Assembly: GCA_963700185.1 (NCBI GenBank)
Contig: CAVOWP010000021.1
Span: 1 to 64,000 of the forward strand
DNA: 64,000 nt
Origin: AP-15 sp963700185
Lineage (GTDB): Bacteria; Pseudomonadota; Alphaproteobacteria; ATCC43930; CGMCC-115725
Direction of reading: 5' to 3'
Positions 34,858-43,169 of this stretch are shown piece after piece. How positions within the stretch are numbered: position 1 is the stretch's first letter; each line of letters opens with the position of its first letter. The notes below the pieces were generated by a model, which saw only the letters and a list, made by a program, of their open reading frames with translations, did not search any database and was not told the DNA's origin. A program made the translations under genes and the position numbers.

Positions 34858-36298
34858 AATGCCCCGGCTGAGTGGGCGAGGTCGCGATCGGGCCGCCGCG
34901 CGGGATGCACTGGTCCGGGGGAAGGGCGGAGCCGTGCTCGACCGATTCCGTCAGCAGGTCAAAGGCGTGCTGTGCGTGCGGCTGGATCAGCTCGAGCTGC
35001 GGAAAGGTATCCTTGTAAGCCTCGATATGGTTGCCGTTCTGCACCGCGTAGAGGCGGTATGCCGGCGGCTTTTGCCGGCGCCCCTCCTCACCACCTCCCG
35101 ACAGAGCTGCGGTAACGGCACGCGCATAGGCGCGGGCGTTGAGGTTGATCGGCAGCAGTGCATCCATCGTCCCGGCCACGGTGATCAGCGGCTTTCCGAT
35201 ATTGCCGGTCGTCGCGATCGCGGCAAGCTGGGCTCCGACATCCGAGGCCGACAGCCGGTCGACGTAGCTGTATGTGCCGGTGCCCGAGACGTAGGTGTCA
35301 TAGGTCGGATCGAGCCGCTTCTGCCATTGGCATAGGGTAACTTCCCAGTACGCGTTCGAATAAAGGACCCACAAGGAATTGTTGCCCGACACGATGTCGG
35401 GTGGGTAACCCACCAGAACGATGTTCTTTGCAGCTGTGCTGTTCGGATCAAACCCCGAGCTGACGTAGTCCGGTAAATTGAGGATAGCCGGTGGCAACGC
35501 GCTCAAAATGTTCGGCGCTACCGGGTCGACGTAGGTGCCTTCCCAGTCGACGCCGCCGTCGAATAACTCCGGCGCGGTTTCGAGCGCGCGCCTCACCTGG
35601 TAGGCGCCATTTGAGGTTCCAACCGCATAGGTCCGTCTCGGAGATTGGCGATAATAGGCCGTGGCGGCATTTTTTCCGATGCGCGTCGCCTCGATCATGA
35701 AATCGGTCCATCGCGTAAACGGCTGTCCTGGATCGTTGCCGTAGAAATGGACGAACGTGGTCGATGAGGGATTGAGCCGGCACCCCAATGGATCGTCCGC
35801 CGTCGTCAGGTAAAGGTTGAGAACGCCCTTGTTCTGGGAGACATAGGCGTAGCCCTGTTGCAGTACGTAATCGCTCCAGGCGAAATCGCCGTTGAACTCG
35901 CTGCGCGTTCCCGAGGCGCCAGCGACGACGAGCTTGCCGTTCCATTGATTCGGCAGCCGGAAGAGAATCCGCGCCTCGCCAGTCGGGTCGTCGGAAATGC
36001 GCGCATCCAGCTGAATTCCCGGGACGGCCTTATTGATCGGCGTGCGGTCCGGCGGGTTCGGCGAGATCACGTTGCGGTCAGTCTGCGGCGTAAAGGCGGA
36101 AGCGGGCAAGCCCGGCAGGGAATTGTTGGCAGGCGTCGTTTCGGGATTGTTGGTGGTGAGGTCGGCGCTATCGACGCAGCTTGCGTCGGCGATTTGGTTG
36201 CCGAGCGGCCCGAGCAGCCGATCGCACCGGCTTGCGGCCGCGGCCGATGTGCCGGCGGCAAGCATCGCTCCAAGGGCAAGAAAAACAACCCAGCGCAT
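34832..36298 (-). CDS. Secreted alpha/beta-hydrolase (tannase / 3HB-oligomer-hydrolase-like)
   Basis: A 488-residue exported hydrolase. A signal peptide (MRWVVFLALGAMLAAGTSAAAA) is followed by a catalytic domain. The nucleophile is in YAVGTSNGAYQVRRAL (G-x-S-N-G), the acid probably in AGTMDALLPINL, and the histidine in VQNGNHIEAY. The cysteines (CDRL, ASCVD, PLGCRL, TLCQW, DQCIP, GHCAEL) suggest disulfides. GGAGAGGG precedes ATG 36298. Family alternatives are tannase/feruloyl esterase and 3-hydroxybutyrate oligomer hydrolase. Next to an MFS transporter. Confidence 0.7.
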   Translation of the reverse strand: MRWVVFLALGAMLAAGTSAAAASRCDRLLGPLGNQIADASCVDSADLTTNNPETTPANNSLPGLPASAFTPQTDRNVISPNPPDRTPINKAVPGIQLDARISDDPTGEARILFRLPNQWNGKLVVAGASGTRSEFNGDFAWSDYVLQQGYAYVSQNKGVLNLYLTTADDPLGCRLNPSSTTFVHFYGNDPGQPFTRWTDFMIEATRIGKNAATAYYRQSPRRTYAVGTSNGAYQVRRALETAPELFDGGVDWEGTYVDPVAPNILSALPPAILNLPDYVSSGFDPNSTAAKNIVLVGYPPDIVSGNNSLWVLYSNAYWEVTLCQWQKRLDPTYDTYVSGTGTYSYVDRLSASDVGAQLAAIATTGNIGKPLITVAGTMDALLPINLNARAYARAVTAALSGGGEEGRRQKPPAYRLYAVQNGNHIEAYKDTFPQLELIQPHAQHAFDLLTESVEHGSALPPDQCIPRGGPIATSPTQPGHCAELFVGL

Positions 36299-36519
36299 CC
36301 GTCCCTCTCCTGTCGTGGCGCGCTCGGCCGGGCTTTCCAGCCGCAACGGGCGCTGTTATAGGAATTTCGCCTCTCAGCCGATAGTTCGCTAATCGTATGG
36401 CTGCCGAGCGCGATCAAAAGGCGGCCTGTGATTACCGAGGATGAAGGAAGTGATCGGGCTGGCATGGGCATCGGCTCGGGCCTAGACTTTCGGGGCCGTC
36501 CGATCAAAGGGAGAAACGC

Positions 36520-36912
36520 ATGACCGCCTTTACGTACGACCACATCCATTTGCGCAGCCCGGATGCGGAAGCAACCGCCCGTTGGTACGAGAACATGTTC
36601 GGCGCCGAGATCATTCGCTCGGTGCAGTCGGACGGCAGGCCGCGCCTCGACCTCAATCTCGGTGGAGTGTCTGTCTTCATCGCGCAAGTGCCGCCCGAGC
36701 AAGCCGTGGCTGCACCACCGGAACCGCCTTATTTGGGGCTCGAGCATATTGGCCTGCGGGTCGACGGGATCGACCAGGTCGTCGCCGAGCTCAAACAAAA
36801 GGGTGCCGAATTTACCGTGGAGCCCAAGACGATCAGGCCCGGGGTGCGGATCGCCTTTCTCCGCGGCCCGCAGAATGTCCACATTGAATTGCTGGACAGA
36901 AACGCCGCCTGA
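36520..36912 (+). CDS. VOC family protein
   Basis: A 130-residue glyoxalase-fold protein. YDHIHLRSPDAEATARWYENMFGAEI begins the first module with its metal histidine. GLEHIGLRVDGIDQVVAELKQKG begins the second, and NVHIELLDR ends with the glutamate. GGGAGAAACGC precedes the ATG. Longer spacing and the single-domain size fit lactoylglutathione-lyase-like or dioxygenase-like enzymes. Divergent from the secreted hydrolase. Confidence 0.85.
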   Translation: MTAFTYDHIHLRSPDAEATARWYENMFGAEIIRSVQSDGRPRLDLNLGGVSVFIAQVPPEQAVAAPPEPPYLGLEHIGLRVDGIDQVVAELKQKGAEFTVEPKTIRPGVRIAFLRGPQNVHIELLDRNAA

Positions 36913-37052
36913 CATTTCTTCTTCGCCCCGCTCGCCTCCGCCCTTCCCTCCCCGAGAGCGGGTTAGGGTTAGGGTGGGGAGTGACGCGCGTTCTGCACCG
37001 GCTTCGACCGCCCCTCCCTCACGGATGCGGGCGGCGGACCGCCCGAACCCGT

Positions 37053-37679
37053 CTAGGCGAGACGGACCCGGACGGCTTCGGGGCCTTTGCGGCCCTCGGC
37101 AATGTCGATCAGCACACGCTGGCCTTCATTGAGGGTGGCGACCCCGGATCGCTCGAGCACCGAGGCATGGATGAAAGCATCCTTGCCGCCATCGTCACGA
37201 ACGATGAAGCCGAACCCCTTTTGGGCATTGAACCACTTCACCGTGCCGGCTTCCTCGACGGTCGCTTCGGTCGAGAGTGGTGCACGGCTAGCTGCCGCCG
37301 GATAGGCCGACCGGCGCGGCGCGGGAGGCGACGCCGTGCTGCTGTCGACACTGAGGACTTCGGTGACTTGCGGTCCCTTTTGTCCCGGCGCCACGCGGAT
37401 TTCGAGCGTTTCACCTGCCTGCACCGCCGTGATGCCGTTGCGTTCGAGCACGCTGGCATGCAGGAACGCGTCCCCCGAGCCGTCCGTCAGCTCGACAAAC
37501 CCGAAGCCTCTTTCGGGTTTGAACCATTTGACGACGGCGCGCACCGGCGGGCCGGATGGTGTTTCGAAGCGCGGTTGGCTGAAGCGTGGGGCGGCGCCAA
37601 ATTCGCGGAGATGCGGGTCATACCCGTCGTCGTCAAAATCGCGGCGACGAGTTTGACGAAAATTCCTGTCTCTGATCAA
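37053..37679 (-). CDS. Double cold-shock-domain protein
   Basis: Two CspA-type domains joined by an Ala/Pro-rich linker, typical of alphaproteobacteria. The first has VVKWFKPERGFGFVELTDGSGDAFLHASVLE and the second GTVKWFNAQKGFGFIVRDDGGKDAFIHASVLE, each with RNP1 (K-G-F-G-F) and RNP2 (D-x-F-x-H) motifs that bind single-stranded nucleic acid. The N-terminus is basic and disordered. TTG 37679 has AGGAAG six bases upstream and is preferred to the outer TTG at 37739. The long AT-containing leader may be a cold-responsive 5' UTR. Confidence 0.88.
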   Translation of the reverse strand: MIRDRNFRQTRRRDFDDDGYDPHLREFGAAPRFSQPRFETPSGPPVRAVVKWFKPERGFGFVELTDGSGDAFLHASVLERNGITAVQAGETLEIRVAPGQKGPQVTEVLSVDSSTASPPAPRRSAYPAAASRAPLSTEATVEEAGTVKWFNAQKGFGFIVRDDGGKDAFIHASVLERSGVATLNEGQRVLIDIAEGRKGPEAVRVRLA

Positions 37680-38068
37680 GTCGGCTTCCTGTCGAGTCGG
37701 TTCACGGCCCGTTCGGACCGCAGGAACCGATTGTTCCAAAAAATCGACGCCGGCGCGAGCGGATTAATTGTGACAGTGACGAGAGATAAAAAAAACCGGC
37801 CTTGTCGCCGATTCGCTCCACCGCGAGCCATAGCCGTAAGGCTAGATTACGTGGGGTCCGGGCGCGTAGTTTGCCGCCGGAACACGCGATCTTCGCCGAG
37901 TTCAATTTTTGAGGGGGGCTCTAAGAGGCGCGAAACGTAACAGTCGAGAACCGGCCGGTTGGTGAAACGGCAGGTGAACTAACCATAGCGTCCGGCGGCG
38001 GAACCGCGCTATACGACCCGCGGTTTTGGCTTCGCCCCAGCGGATATTGGAAGCAGGAGGTAGACAGC
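37680..38068. other. Intergenic region between cold-shock and DUF992 genes
   Basis: A divergent promoter region of nearly 390 bases. It holds an A-rich stretch (about 37787-37796) that on the minus strand gives a T-run in the cold-shock leader. No gene was recognised; promoters for both sides are expected here but no convincing box was identified. Confidence 0.4.
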
Positions 38069-38554
38069 ATGCTTAGAAAACTCGCGATTGCGATCTGCGC
38101 GCTCGGCTTGGCCGCCGGCAGCTCGATACTCGGGACACCGGCGCAGGCACAGGGCGTCCAGGTTGGCACCCTGACCTGCAACGTGGCCAGCGGCTTTGGT
38201 TTCATCTTCGGCTCTTCGCGGGCGATCAATTGCACCTTTGCACCCCCCGGCAGCCCCCCTCAAAACTATGTCGGGTCGATCGACAGATTCGGTGTCGATA
38301 TCGGCTATCTGCGAGGTGGGGTGATCATCTGGACGGTCGTCGCGCCGACCGCCAACATCGCGCCGGGATCGCTCGCGGGGACCTTTGCGGGCGCTACCGC
38401 GAGCGCGACGGTCGGGGTCGGGCTTGGTGCGAATGTGCTGGTCGGCGGTTCCGCCAACTCGATCGCACTGCAGCCGATCAGTATCCAAGGCACCACCGGT
38501 CTTAATGTTGCGGCCGGCATCGCAGCAATGACCCTTACTTATCAGCCGGGCTGA
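38069..38554 (+). CDS. DUF992 exported protein
   Basis: A 161-residue exported protein. A signal peptide (cleavage after AQA, residue about 28) is followed by VGTLTCNVASGFGFIFGSSRAINCTF, GSIDRFGVDIGYLRGGVIIWTVVAPT and a glycine/alanine-rich C-terminal half (SATVGVGLGANVLVGGS), all features of DUF992, a family restricted largely to alphaproteobacteria. Two conserved cysteines probably form a disulfide. GGAGG precedes ATG. Function unknown. Confidence 0.88.
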   Translation: MLRKLAIAICALGLAAGSSILGTPAQAQGVQVGTLTCNVASGFGFIFGSSRAINCTFAPPGSPPQNYVGSIDRFGVDIGYLRGGVIIWTVVAPTANIAPGSLAGTFAGATASATVGVGLGANVLVGGSANSIALQPISIQGTTGLNVAAGIAAMTLTYQPG

Positions 38555-38562
38555 ACCGGGAG

Positions 38563-38591
38563 GAGCGCGCGGGGATAGTGTCCGCGCGCTC
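38563..38591 (+). other. GC-rich hairpin after the DUF992 gene
   Basis: Perfect 10-bp stem (38563-38572 with 38582-38591), 9-base loop, beginning 9 bases after the stop. No T-run follows, so termination is possible but not certain. Confidence 0.5.
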
Positions 38592-38761
38592 GCCACGGTG
38601 GCTTTACGAGTTCAATTGCACCCGCCGACCGGCGGAATGACCGTGCAAAGCAAGTCGCACTTCCCTCCGAACACTCCTCAGTCAATCGCCCGAAAGTAGC
38701 CCCGGCGGGCCGGGGCGGCAACGCACGGGTTCCGGGTTGCCACGGGTAAACGGTGGTCTAA

Positions 38762-39722
38762 GAGCCTGACTAGGAATCGTGATAGTTGTGTATTTTTCGT
38801 TTACTTATCCATTAGTGGTATCCGGTCCGCGCAAGACGGCGCGCCAAGAGCTGGACCGACGCCAGATACAGCCATGCCTCGGCGCTGCCGATCGTCGCCT
38901 CGAAGTCTTTTGCCAGCCGCCGGTTGCGACCCAGCCAGGCGAATGTTCGCTCGACTACCCAGCGCCGGGGAAGCAGGCAAAAGCCTCTGGCCTCATCTGG
39001 TCGCTTGACGATGGCAAGCCTCCACTGCCCCATCCCGGCAAGGGTTGTCGCCAGCTTTTCGCCAGCATAACCGCCATCGGCGAAGACGTGGCGCAGCCAG
39101 GGGAAGAGATATCGGATCGACGCCAGCACGCCGACCGCGCCGTCGCGATCCTGGATGTCGGCGCCGTGCACCTGGGCGCCGACCAGGAGCCCGGTGGTGT
39201 CCGTGATGATGTGGCGCTTGCGCCCGTTGATCTTCTTGCCGGCGTCGTACCCGCGCGGCCCGCCGCTCTCGGTGGTCTTGACCGACTGGCTGTCGATCAC
39301 CCCGCCCGAGGGGCTCGCCTCTCGGCCAGCCTGTTCGCGGGCCTGCTGGAGCAGGACGAAATTGATCCGTTCCCACAGTCCATCGGTTTGCCACGCATAG
39401 AAGTAGCGCTGCACCGTCGAGCGGTTTGGAAAATCGTGCGGCAACAGACGCCAAGGGCAGGCCGTTCTCAGGATGTAAAGCAGCCCCTCGACAACGCCCC
39501 GCAGATCCACTTTGCGAGGCCGCCCCAGCCGCTTTACTGCCGGCATAAGCGGCTCGACCATTGCCCATTCGGCGTCCGTCATGTCGCTTGCGTAACGCAA
39601 ACCTTCCCGCCGATACTGTTCGCGAGTGGTTTCAGTCCACATCTTGTGTTCCCCCGTGCTTCTTGACACAGCTCGGGTATCACAACACACTGAAATCACT
39701 CAATTCATTTCGAGCCAGCCTC
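38762..39722 (-). mobile_element. IS5-family insertion sequence, copy 2 (961 bp, inverted)
   Basis: Same length and ends as copy 1 in the opposite orientation, flanked by TAA on both sides (38759-38761 and 39723-39725). All stretches compared by eye are identical to copy 1, including both terminal repeats. Inserted 49 bases before the start codon of the downstream LLM gene. Confidence 0.9.
38812..39642 (-). CDS. IS5-family DDE transposase
   Basis: Translation identical to that of copy 1, with all three catalytic acids and no disruption. Start at ATG 39642, by analogy with copy 1. Identity of both copies points to recent transposition in this lineage. Confidence 0.92.
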   Translation of the reverse strand: MWTETTREQYRREGLRYASDMTDAEWAMVEPLMPAVKRLGRPRKVDLRGVVEGLLYILRTACPWRLLPHDFPNRSTVQRYFYAWQTDGLWERINFVLLQQAREQAGREASPSGGVIDSQSVKTTESGGPRGYDAGKKINGRKRHIITDTTGLLVGAQVHGADIQDRDGAVGVLASIRYLFPWLRHVFADGGYAGEKLATTLAGMGQWRLAIVKRPDEARGFCLLPRRWVVERTFAWLGRNRRLAKDFEATIGSAEAWLYLASVQLLARRLARTGYH

Positions 39723-39771
39723 TAAGATGCGCAGCTGAGGCTCGATCGGCGATTCCTCTGGAGGACCTGCC

Positions 39772-40962
39772 ATGATTACGAAATTCGACAGTCTGTTTGC
39801 CGGACACATCGACATGGAAAATGCCGGCTATGCCGGCACGCCGGTGAACGACCGTCGATTTCCCAACGAAGAACTGGCCGGGGTCTTCGAGAAGGCCGAG
39901 GCGATGGCGCAGTTGATGGATCGTGTCGGGTACAACGCGTTCTGGATGGCCGAGCACCATTTTCAGCACGAAGGCTATGAATGCATCCCGAATGTGTTGA
40001 TGACGGCGCTCCATCTCGCTCACGTCACCAAGCGTCTGCAGATCGGCTGCGGCTTCAACATCACCCCGATGTGGCACCCGCTGCGACTGGCCGAGGACTA
40101 TGCCACGGCGGATATTCTGACCGGCGGGCGCATCATTTTCGGGGTTGGGCGCGGCTACCACACTAGGGAAGTCGAAACCTTCGGCTCGCCGTTGCTCGAC
40201 CAGCAGGCCAACCGCGAGCTCTTCGAAGAACAGGTCGACATTATCTTCCGGGCCTTCAACGAGGAGTCGTTCTCGCATCGCGGCAAATATTACACATTGC
40301 CGCCGGAAGTCCCGTATCGCGGCTACACGCTCAAGGAGCTGACGGTGGTGCCGCGACCGTTGCGGCTCCCGGTCGAGTGCTGGCAGCCGATTCAGGGCGG
40401 CACGGCGCGAGCCATGGATTTTATGGCAAAGCACGGGATCAGGGGACTGATCGGCGGCGGCTCGGCCGAGGGTGGTGCGATGCACCGGGTGGTCCTCGGA
40501 TGGCAGGAAGCACACGCGCGGCGCGGCCAACATCTCGAGCTGGGCGAGCGGCTGTGTTTCGGTTTCCATTTCTATCTCGCCAAGAACCGGGAGCAAGGGA
40601 TTCGAGAAGCCACCAAATATTATGAAGAGAACATGAAAATGTTTGGCGAGCTGCGGCTGGTCCGCGCTCTTACCGACGAGCAGATCGAGATTATGCGCGA
40701 TCCAAAGCGCGCTCCGGCGGCGAAGCTGCCCCGGATCGAGGATGCCATCACCAATGGCGGCTTCCTGTGCGGCTCGCCGGAGCAGGTCGTCGAGCATCTG
40801 AAGAGCCTGGAAAGGCGCTACCCCGGCCTCGACCGGGTCTCGGTGAGCTTGTCCGTCGGCGTGCCGAAAGCGGTATGCCTCGAACAGCTCGAGTGGTTCG
40901 CCTCCGAGGTGATGCCGGCCTTCGAGCAAGCGAAGGTCCGCGAGCCGGCAATGGCGAATTAA
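39772..40962 (+). CDS. LLM-class flavin-dependent oxidoreductase
   Basis: A 396-residue luciferase-like monooxygenase, the fourth in the window. NAFWMAEHHFQHEGYECIPN, IGCGFNITPMWHPLRLAEDYATADILTGGRIIFGVGRGYHTREVE and the C-terminal GSPEQVVEHLKSLE identify it. CTGGAGGAC precedes ATG. IS copy 2 ends 49 bases upstream, so transcription may now depend on the element. Confidence 0.88.
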   Translation: MITKFDSLFAGHIDMENAGYAGTPVNDRRFPNEELAGVFEKAEAMAQLMDRVGYNAFWMAEHHFQHEGYECIPNVLMTALHLAHVTKRLQIGCGFNITPMWHPLRLAEDYATADILTGGRIIFGVGRGYHTREVETFGSPLLDQQANRELFEEQVDIIFRAFNEESFSHRGKYYTLPPEVPYRGYTLKELTVVPRPLRLPVECWQPIQGGTARAMDFMAKHGIRGLIGGGSAEGGAMHRVVLGWQEAHARRGQHLELGERLCFGFHFYLAKNREQGIREATKYYEENMKMFGELRLVRALTDEQIEIMRDPKRAPAAKLPRIEDAITNGGFLCGSPEQVVEHLKSLERRYPGLDRVSVSLSVGVPKAVCLEQLEWFASEVMPAFEQAKVREPAMAN

Positions 40963-41008
40963 GGCACTGCCAGCAAGCCCCTCCGCCCTACCCCATCGCG
41001 GGACTACT

Positions 41009-41030
41009 CCCTCCCCCGCGCGGGGGAGGG
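41009..41030. repeat. Perfect 22-bp GC palindrome
   Basis: A self-complementary ccctccccc/ggggga sequence between the convergent LLM and TauD genes. Short relative of the ctctcccgc repeat family. No T-run follows on either strand. Confidence 0.6.
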
Positions 41031-41038
41031 TTAGGGGG

Positions 41039-41929
41039 CTAAGCGGCCTCGTCCAAAGTCGAACGAACGTCGAGAGTGGTCGCGCGGCGCAGATCGCGCG
41101 CATGCGAGTCGTCGTGCGGACGGCCCCGGTGCATGGTGCAGCGATTGTCCCAAATGACGAGGTCGCCGATCTGCCATTCATGGCTGTAGACGAATTCGGG
41201 TCGGGTGGCATGTAGATTGAGGTCATTGAGCAGGATACGGCCCTCGGGCACCGGCCAGCCGAGGATGTGCGAGGCGTGCGCCGACAAATACAGGGTCTTG
41301 CGCTGCGACCGGGGATGACGGCGCACCAGCCGTTGCCGTGAGGGCGGGTACTTTTCGCGCTCACCGGGCAGAAACTCCGTAAAGCCGATCTGGGCGCGCG
41401 ACCAGAAGACGTCGTGCTCGGCGACGAGCCCATCGATTGCTTCCTTCATCGCCTCGGGCAAAGCGTCGTAGGCCGCGCGCATATCGGCGAATTCGGTCTC
41501 GCCGCCGCCAAGCGCGCTGGGCGGCGGTACGGCAACCGCGTGCAGCATTCCGAGAACCACCGGTACCGGCATATAGGACGCATCGGTGTGCCAGATGCGG
41601 TTGCCGAGGCTGTCGAGGCGCCTGCGGTCGCCACGCGCACGCAGCCGGCCCTCTTCGTCGAGGTTCGAGATGTCGCCGATCTCAGGCAACGCCAGCCGCC
41701 TTTTGCCGCCCTCGGCGGCGGAACGGCCGATCTCGAGCTCGCCGAATTTGCCGGCGAATTCGCGCAACTCGTCGTCGCTGAGACGCTGCTCATGAAACAC
41801 CAGCACGGCGTAGCGGTCGATCGCCTCCCACAGCGCTTGCACACCCGCCCCGTCGATCGGTCCGGAGAGATCCATACCGCTGATTTCGCCGACAAAAAGC
41901 GGGTGAAGCTGCCGGATCCCCATGCCCAT
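41039..41929 (-). CDS. TauD/TfdA-type 2-oxoglutarate-dependent dioxygenase
   Basis: A 296-residue non-haem iron dioxygenase. The iron ligands are H and D in WHTDASYM and the distal H in TMHRGRP, with the 2-oxoglutarate-binding arginine in RDLRRATTL. DLSGPID and VLVFHEQRLSDDEL are family features. The enzyme couples 2-oxoglutarate decarboxylation to hydroxylation, often releasing sulfite from alkylsulfonates or splitting phenoxyacetates. The substrate is not determined. Confidence 0.88.
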   Translation of the reverse strand: MGMGIRQLHPLFVGEISGMDLSGPIDGAGVQALWEAIDRYAVLVFHEQRLSDDELREFAGKFGELEIGRSAAEGGKRRLALPEIGDISNLDEEGRLRARGDRRRLDSLGNRIWHTDASYMPVPVVLGMLHAVAVPPPSALGGGETEFADMRAAYDALPEAMKEAIDGLVAEHDVFWSRAQIGFTEFLPGEREKYPPSRQRLVRRHPRSQRKTLYLSAHASHILGWPVPEGRILLNDLNLHATRPEFVYSHEWQIGDLVIWDNRCTMHRGRPHDDSHARDLRRATTLDVRSTLDEAA

Positions 41930-41999
41930 GCGTCATCTCCCAAGCGGCCCAGAGCAGATCGGGTTGAAAGCATAGCGTCGAACGGGCATTGTTTGAACC

Positions 42000-43160
42000 A
42001 TGGCGAGCGCAACGGCGACGGTCATCGGCGCAGCGACGGTCGCGATCTGGGTCTATTTGTTGTTCTTTCGCGGCGGTTTTTGGTGGTTGGCGTACCGGCC
42101 GGCGCCGATCGCGGCGAGCGTCGGCGGTCGATCCGTCGTCGCCGTGATCCCGGCACGCGACGAGGCTGCGGTGGTCGGGCATGCAGTCGCCTCGCTGCTG
42201 GCGCAAGATTACGAGGGCAGCTTCCGCATTGTGGTGGTCGACGACCAGAGCAGCGACGGCACCGCCGAAGCGGCCCGCACCGCAGCGATCGCTGCGGGCG
42301 CCCCGGACCGGCTTACGATCTGCTACGGAACGCCTGTCCCTCCTGGGTGGACCGGCAAACTCTGGGCGATGCGTCAGGGGGTTGAAGCGGCTCGGTCCGC
42401 CCGGCCCGATCATCTTTTGCTGACCGACGCCGACATCGTTCACGGCTCCGGGAATTTGCGTGAGCTGGTCTCGCGGTGCGAGACCGAGGGTTACGATCTG
42501 GTTTCGCTGATGGTCCGGCTGCACTGCAGCAGCCTTTGGGAGAAGCTGCTGATCCCGGCCTTCGTCTTATTCTTTTTCAAGCTTTATCCGCCGCGGTGGG
42601 TGGCCGATCCGGCTCGCCGCACCGCGGGCGCGGCGGGCGGATGCATGCTGATCCGGGCCACGACACTGGAGCGGATCGGTGGGATCGACAGCATCCGCAG
42701 TGAGATTATCGACGATTGCGCTCTCGCCCGCCGCGTCAAGTCGGTCGGCAAGGTGTGGCTCGGCCCGGCCCGGCACACCACGAGCATCCGAGAATACCGG
42801 TCTTGGCGGCCGATATGGGACATGGTCGTGCGCAGCGCCTTCGCCCAACTCGACTATTCGGCCGTCATGCTGGCGCTCACCCTATTGATGCTGAGTTTGA
42901 CCTATTTGGCGCCGCCGCTGCTGGTGCTGTCGTCGCAGCCGGCCGCCATCTTGTGCGGCGGGTTTACCTGGCTCGGCATGAGCATTGCGTTCCTGCCGAC
43001 TTTGCGAGCCTACGATGCCCCGCGCTCGATTGCTTTGCTGCTGCCGCTGATTGCGGTCTTTTACGTTGCAGCGACCACCGCTTCGGCGGTGCTGTTCTGG
43101 CGCGGCCACGGCGGGTATTGGAAGGGGCGCGTTCAGGCGCCCGCGCCCGACAGCCCCTAA
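42000..43160 (+). CDS. hpnB: Hopene-associated glycosyltransferase HpnB
   Basis: A 386-residue family-2 glycosyltransferase with an N-terminal membrane segment and several C-terminal ones. The catalytic domain carries VAVIPARDEAAVVGHAVASLL, VVVDDQSSDGTAE, LLTDADIVHG (D-x-D), GGCMLIRATTLERIGGI and IIDDCALARRVK. Overall sequence and length fit HpnB, encoded with hopanoid genes in many bacteria. No squalene-hopene cyclase or other hpn gene is nearby, so here it stands alone. Confidence 0.82.
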   Translation: MASATATVIGAATVAIWVYLLFFRGGFWWLAYRPAPIAASVGGRSVVAVIPARDEAAVVGHAVASLLAQDYEGSFRIVVVDDQSSDGTAEAARTAAIAAGAPDRLTICYGTPVPPGWTGKLWAMRQGVEAARSARPDHLLLTDADIVHGSGNLRELVSRCETEGYDLVSLMVRLHCSSLWEKLLIPAFVLFFFKLYPPRWVADPARRTAGAAGGCMLIRATTLERIGGIDSIRSEIIDDCALARRVKSVGKVWLGPARHTTSIREYRSWRPIWDMVVRSAFAQLDYSAVMLALTLLMLSLTYLAPPLLVLSSQPAAILCGGFTWLGMSIAFLPTLRAYDAPRSIALLLPLIAVFYVAATTASAVLFWRGHGGYWKGRVQAPAPDSP

Positions 43161-43169
43161 CTCCGGCAG

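Noticed and set aside
36965..36980. Telomere-like ttagggttagggt
   Set aside because: Only two units within a GC-rich intergenic stretch; chance similarity to a degenerate repeat.
26232..39722. Composite transposon formed by the two IS copies
   Set aside because: Each IS has its own matching 3-bp duplication at both of its ends (TTA for copy 1, TAA for copy 2), so the copies inserted separately. A unit moved as a whole would have a duplication only at the outer ends.
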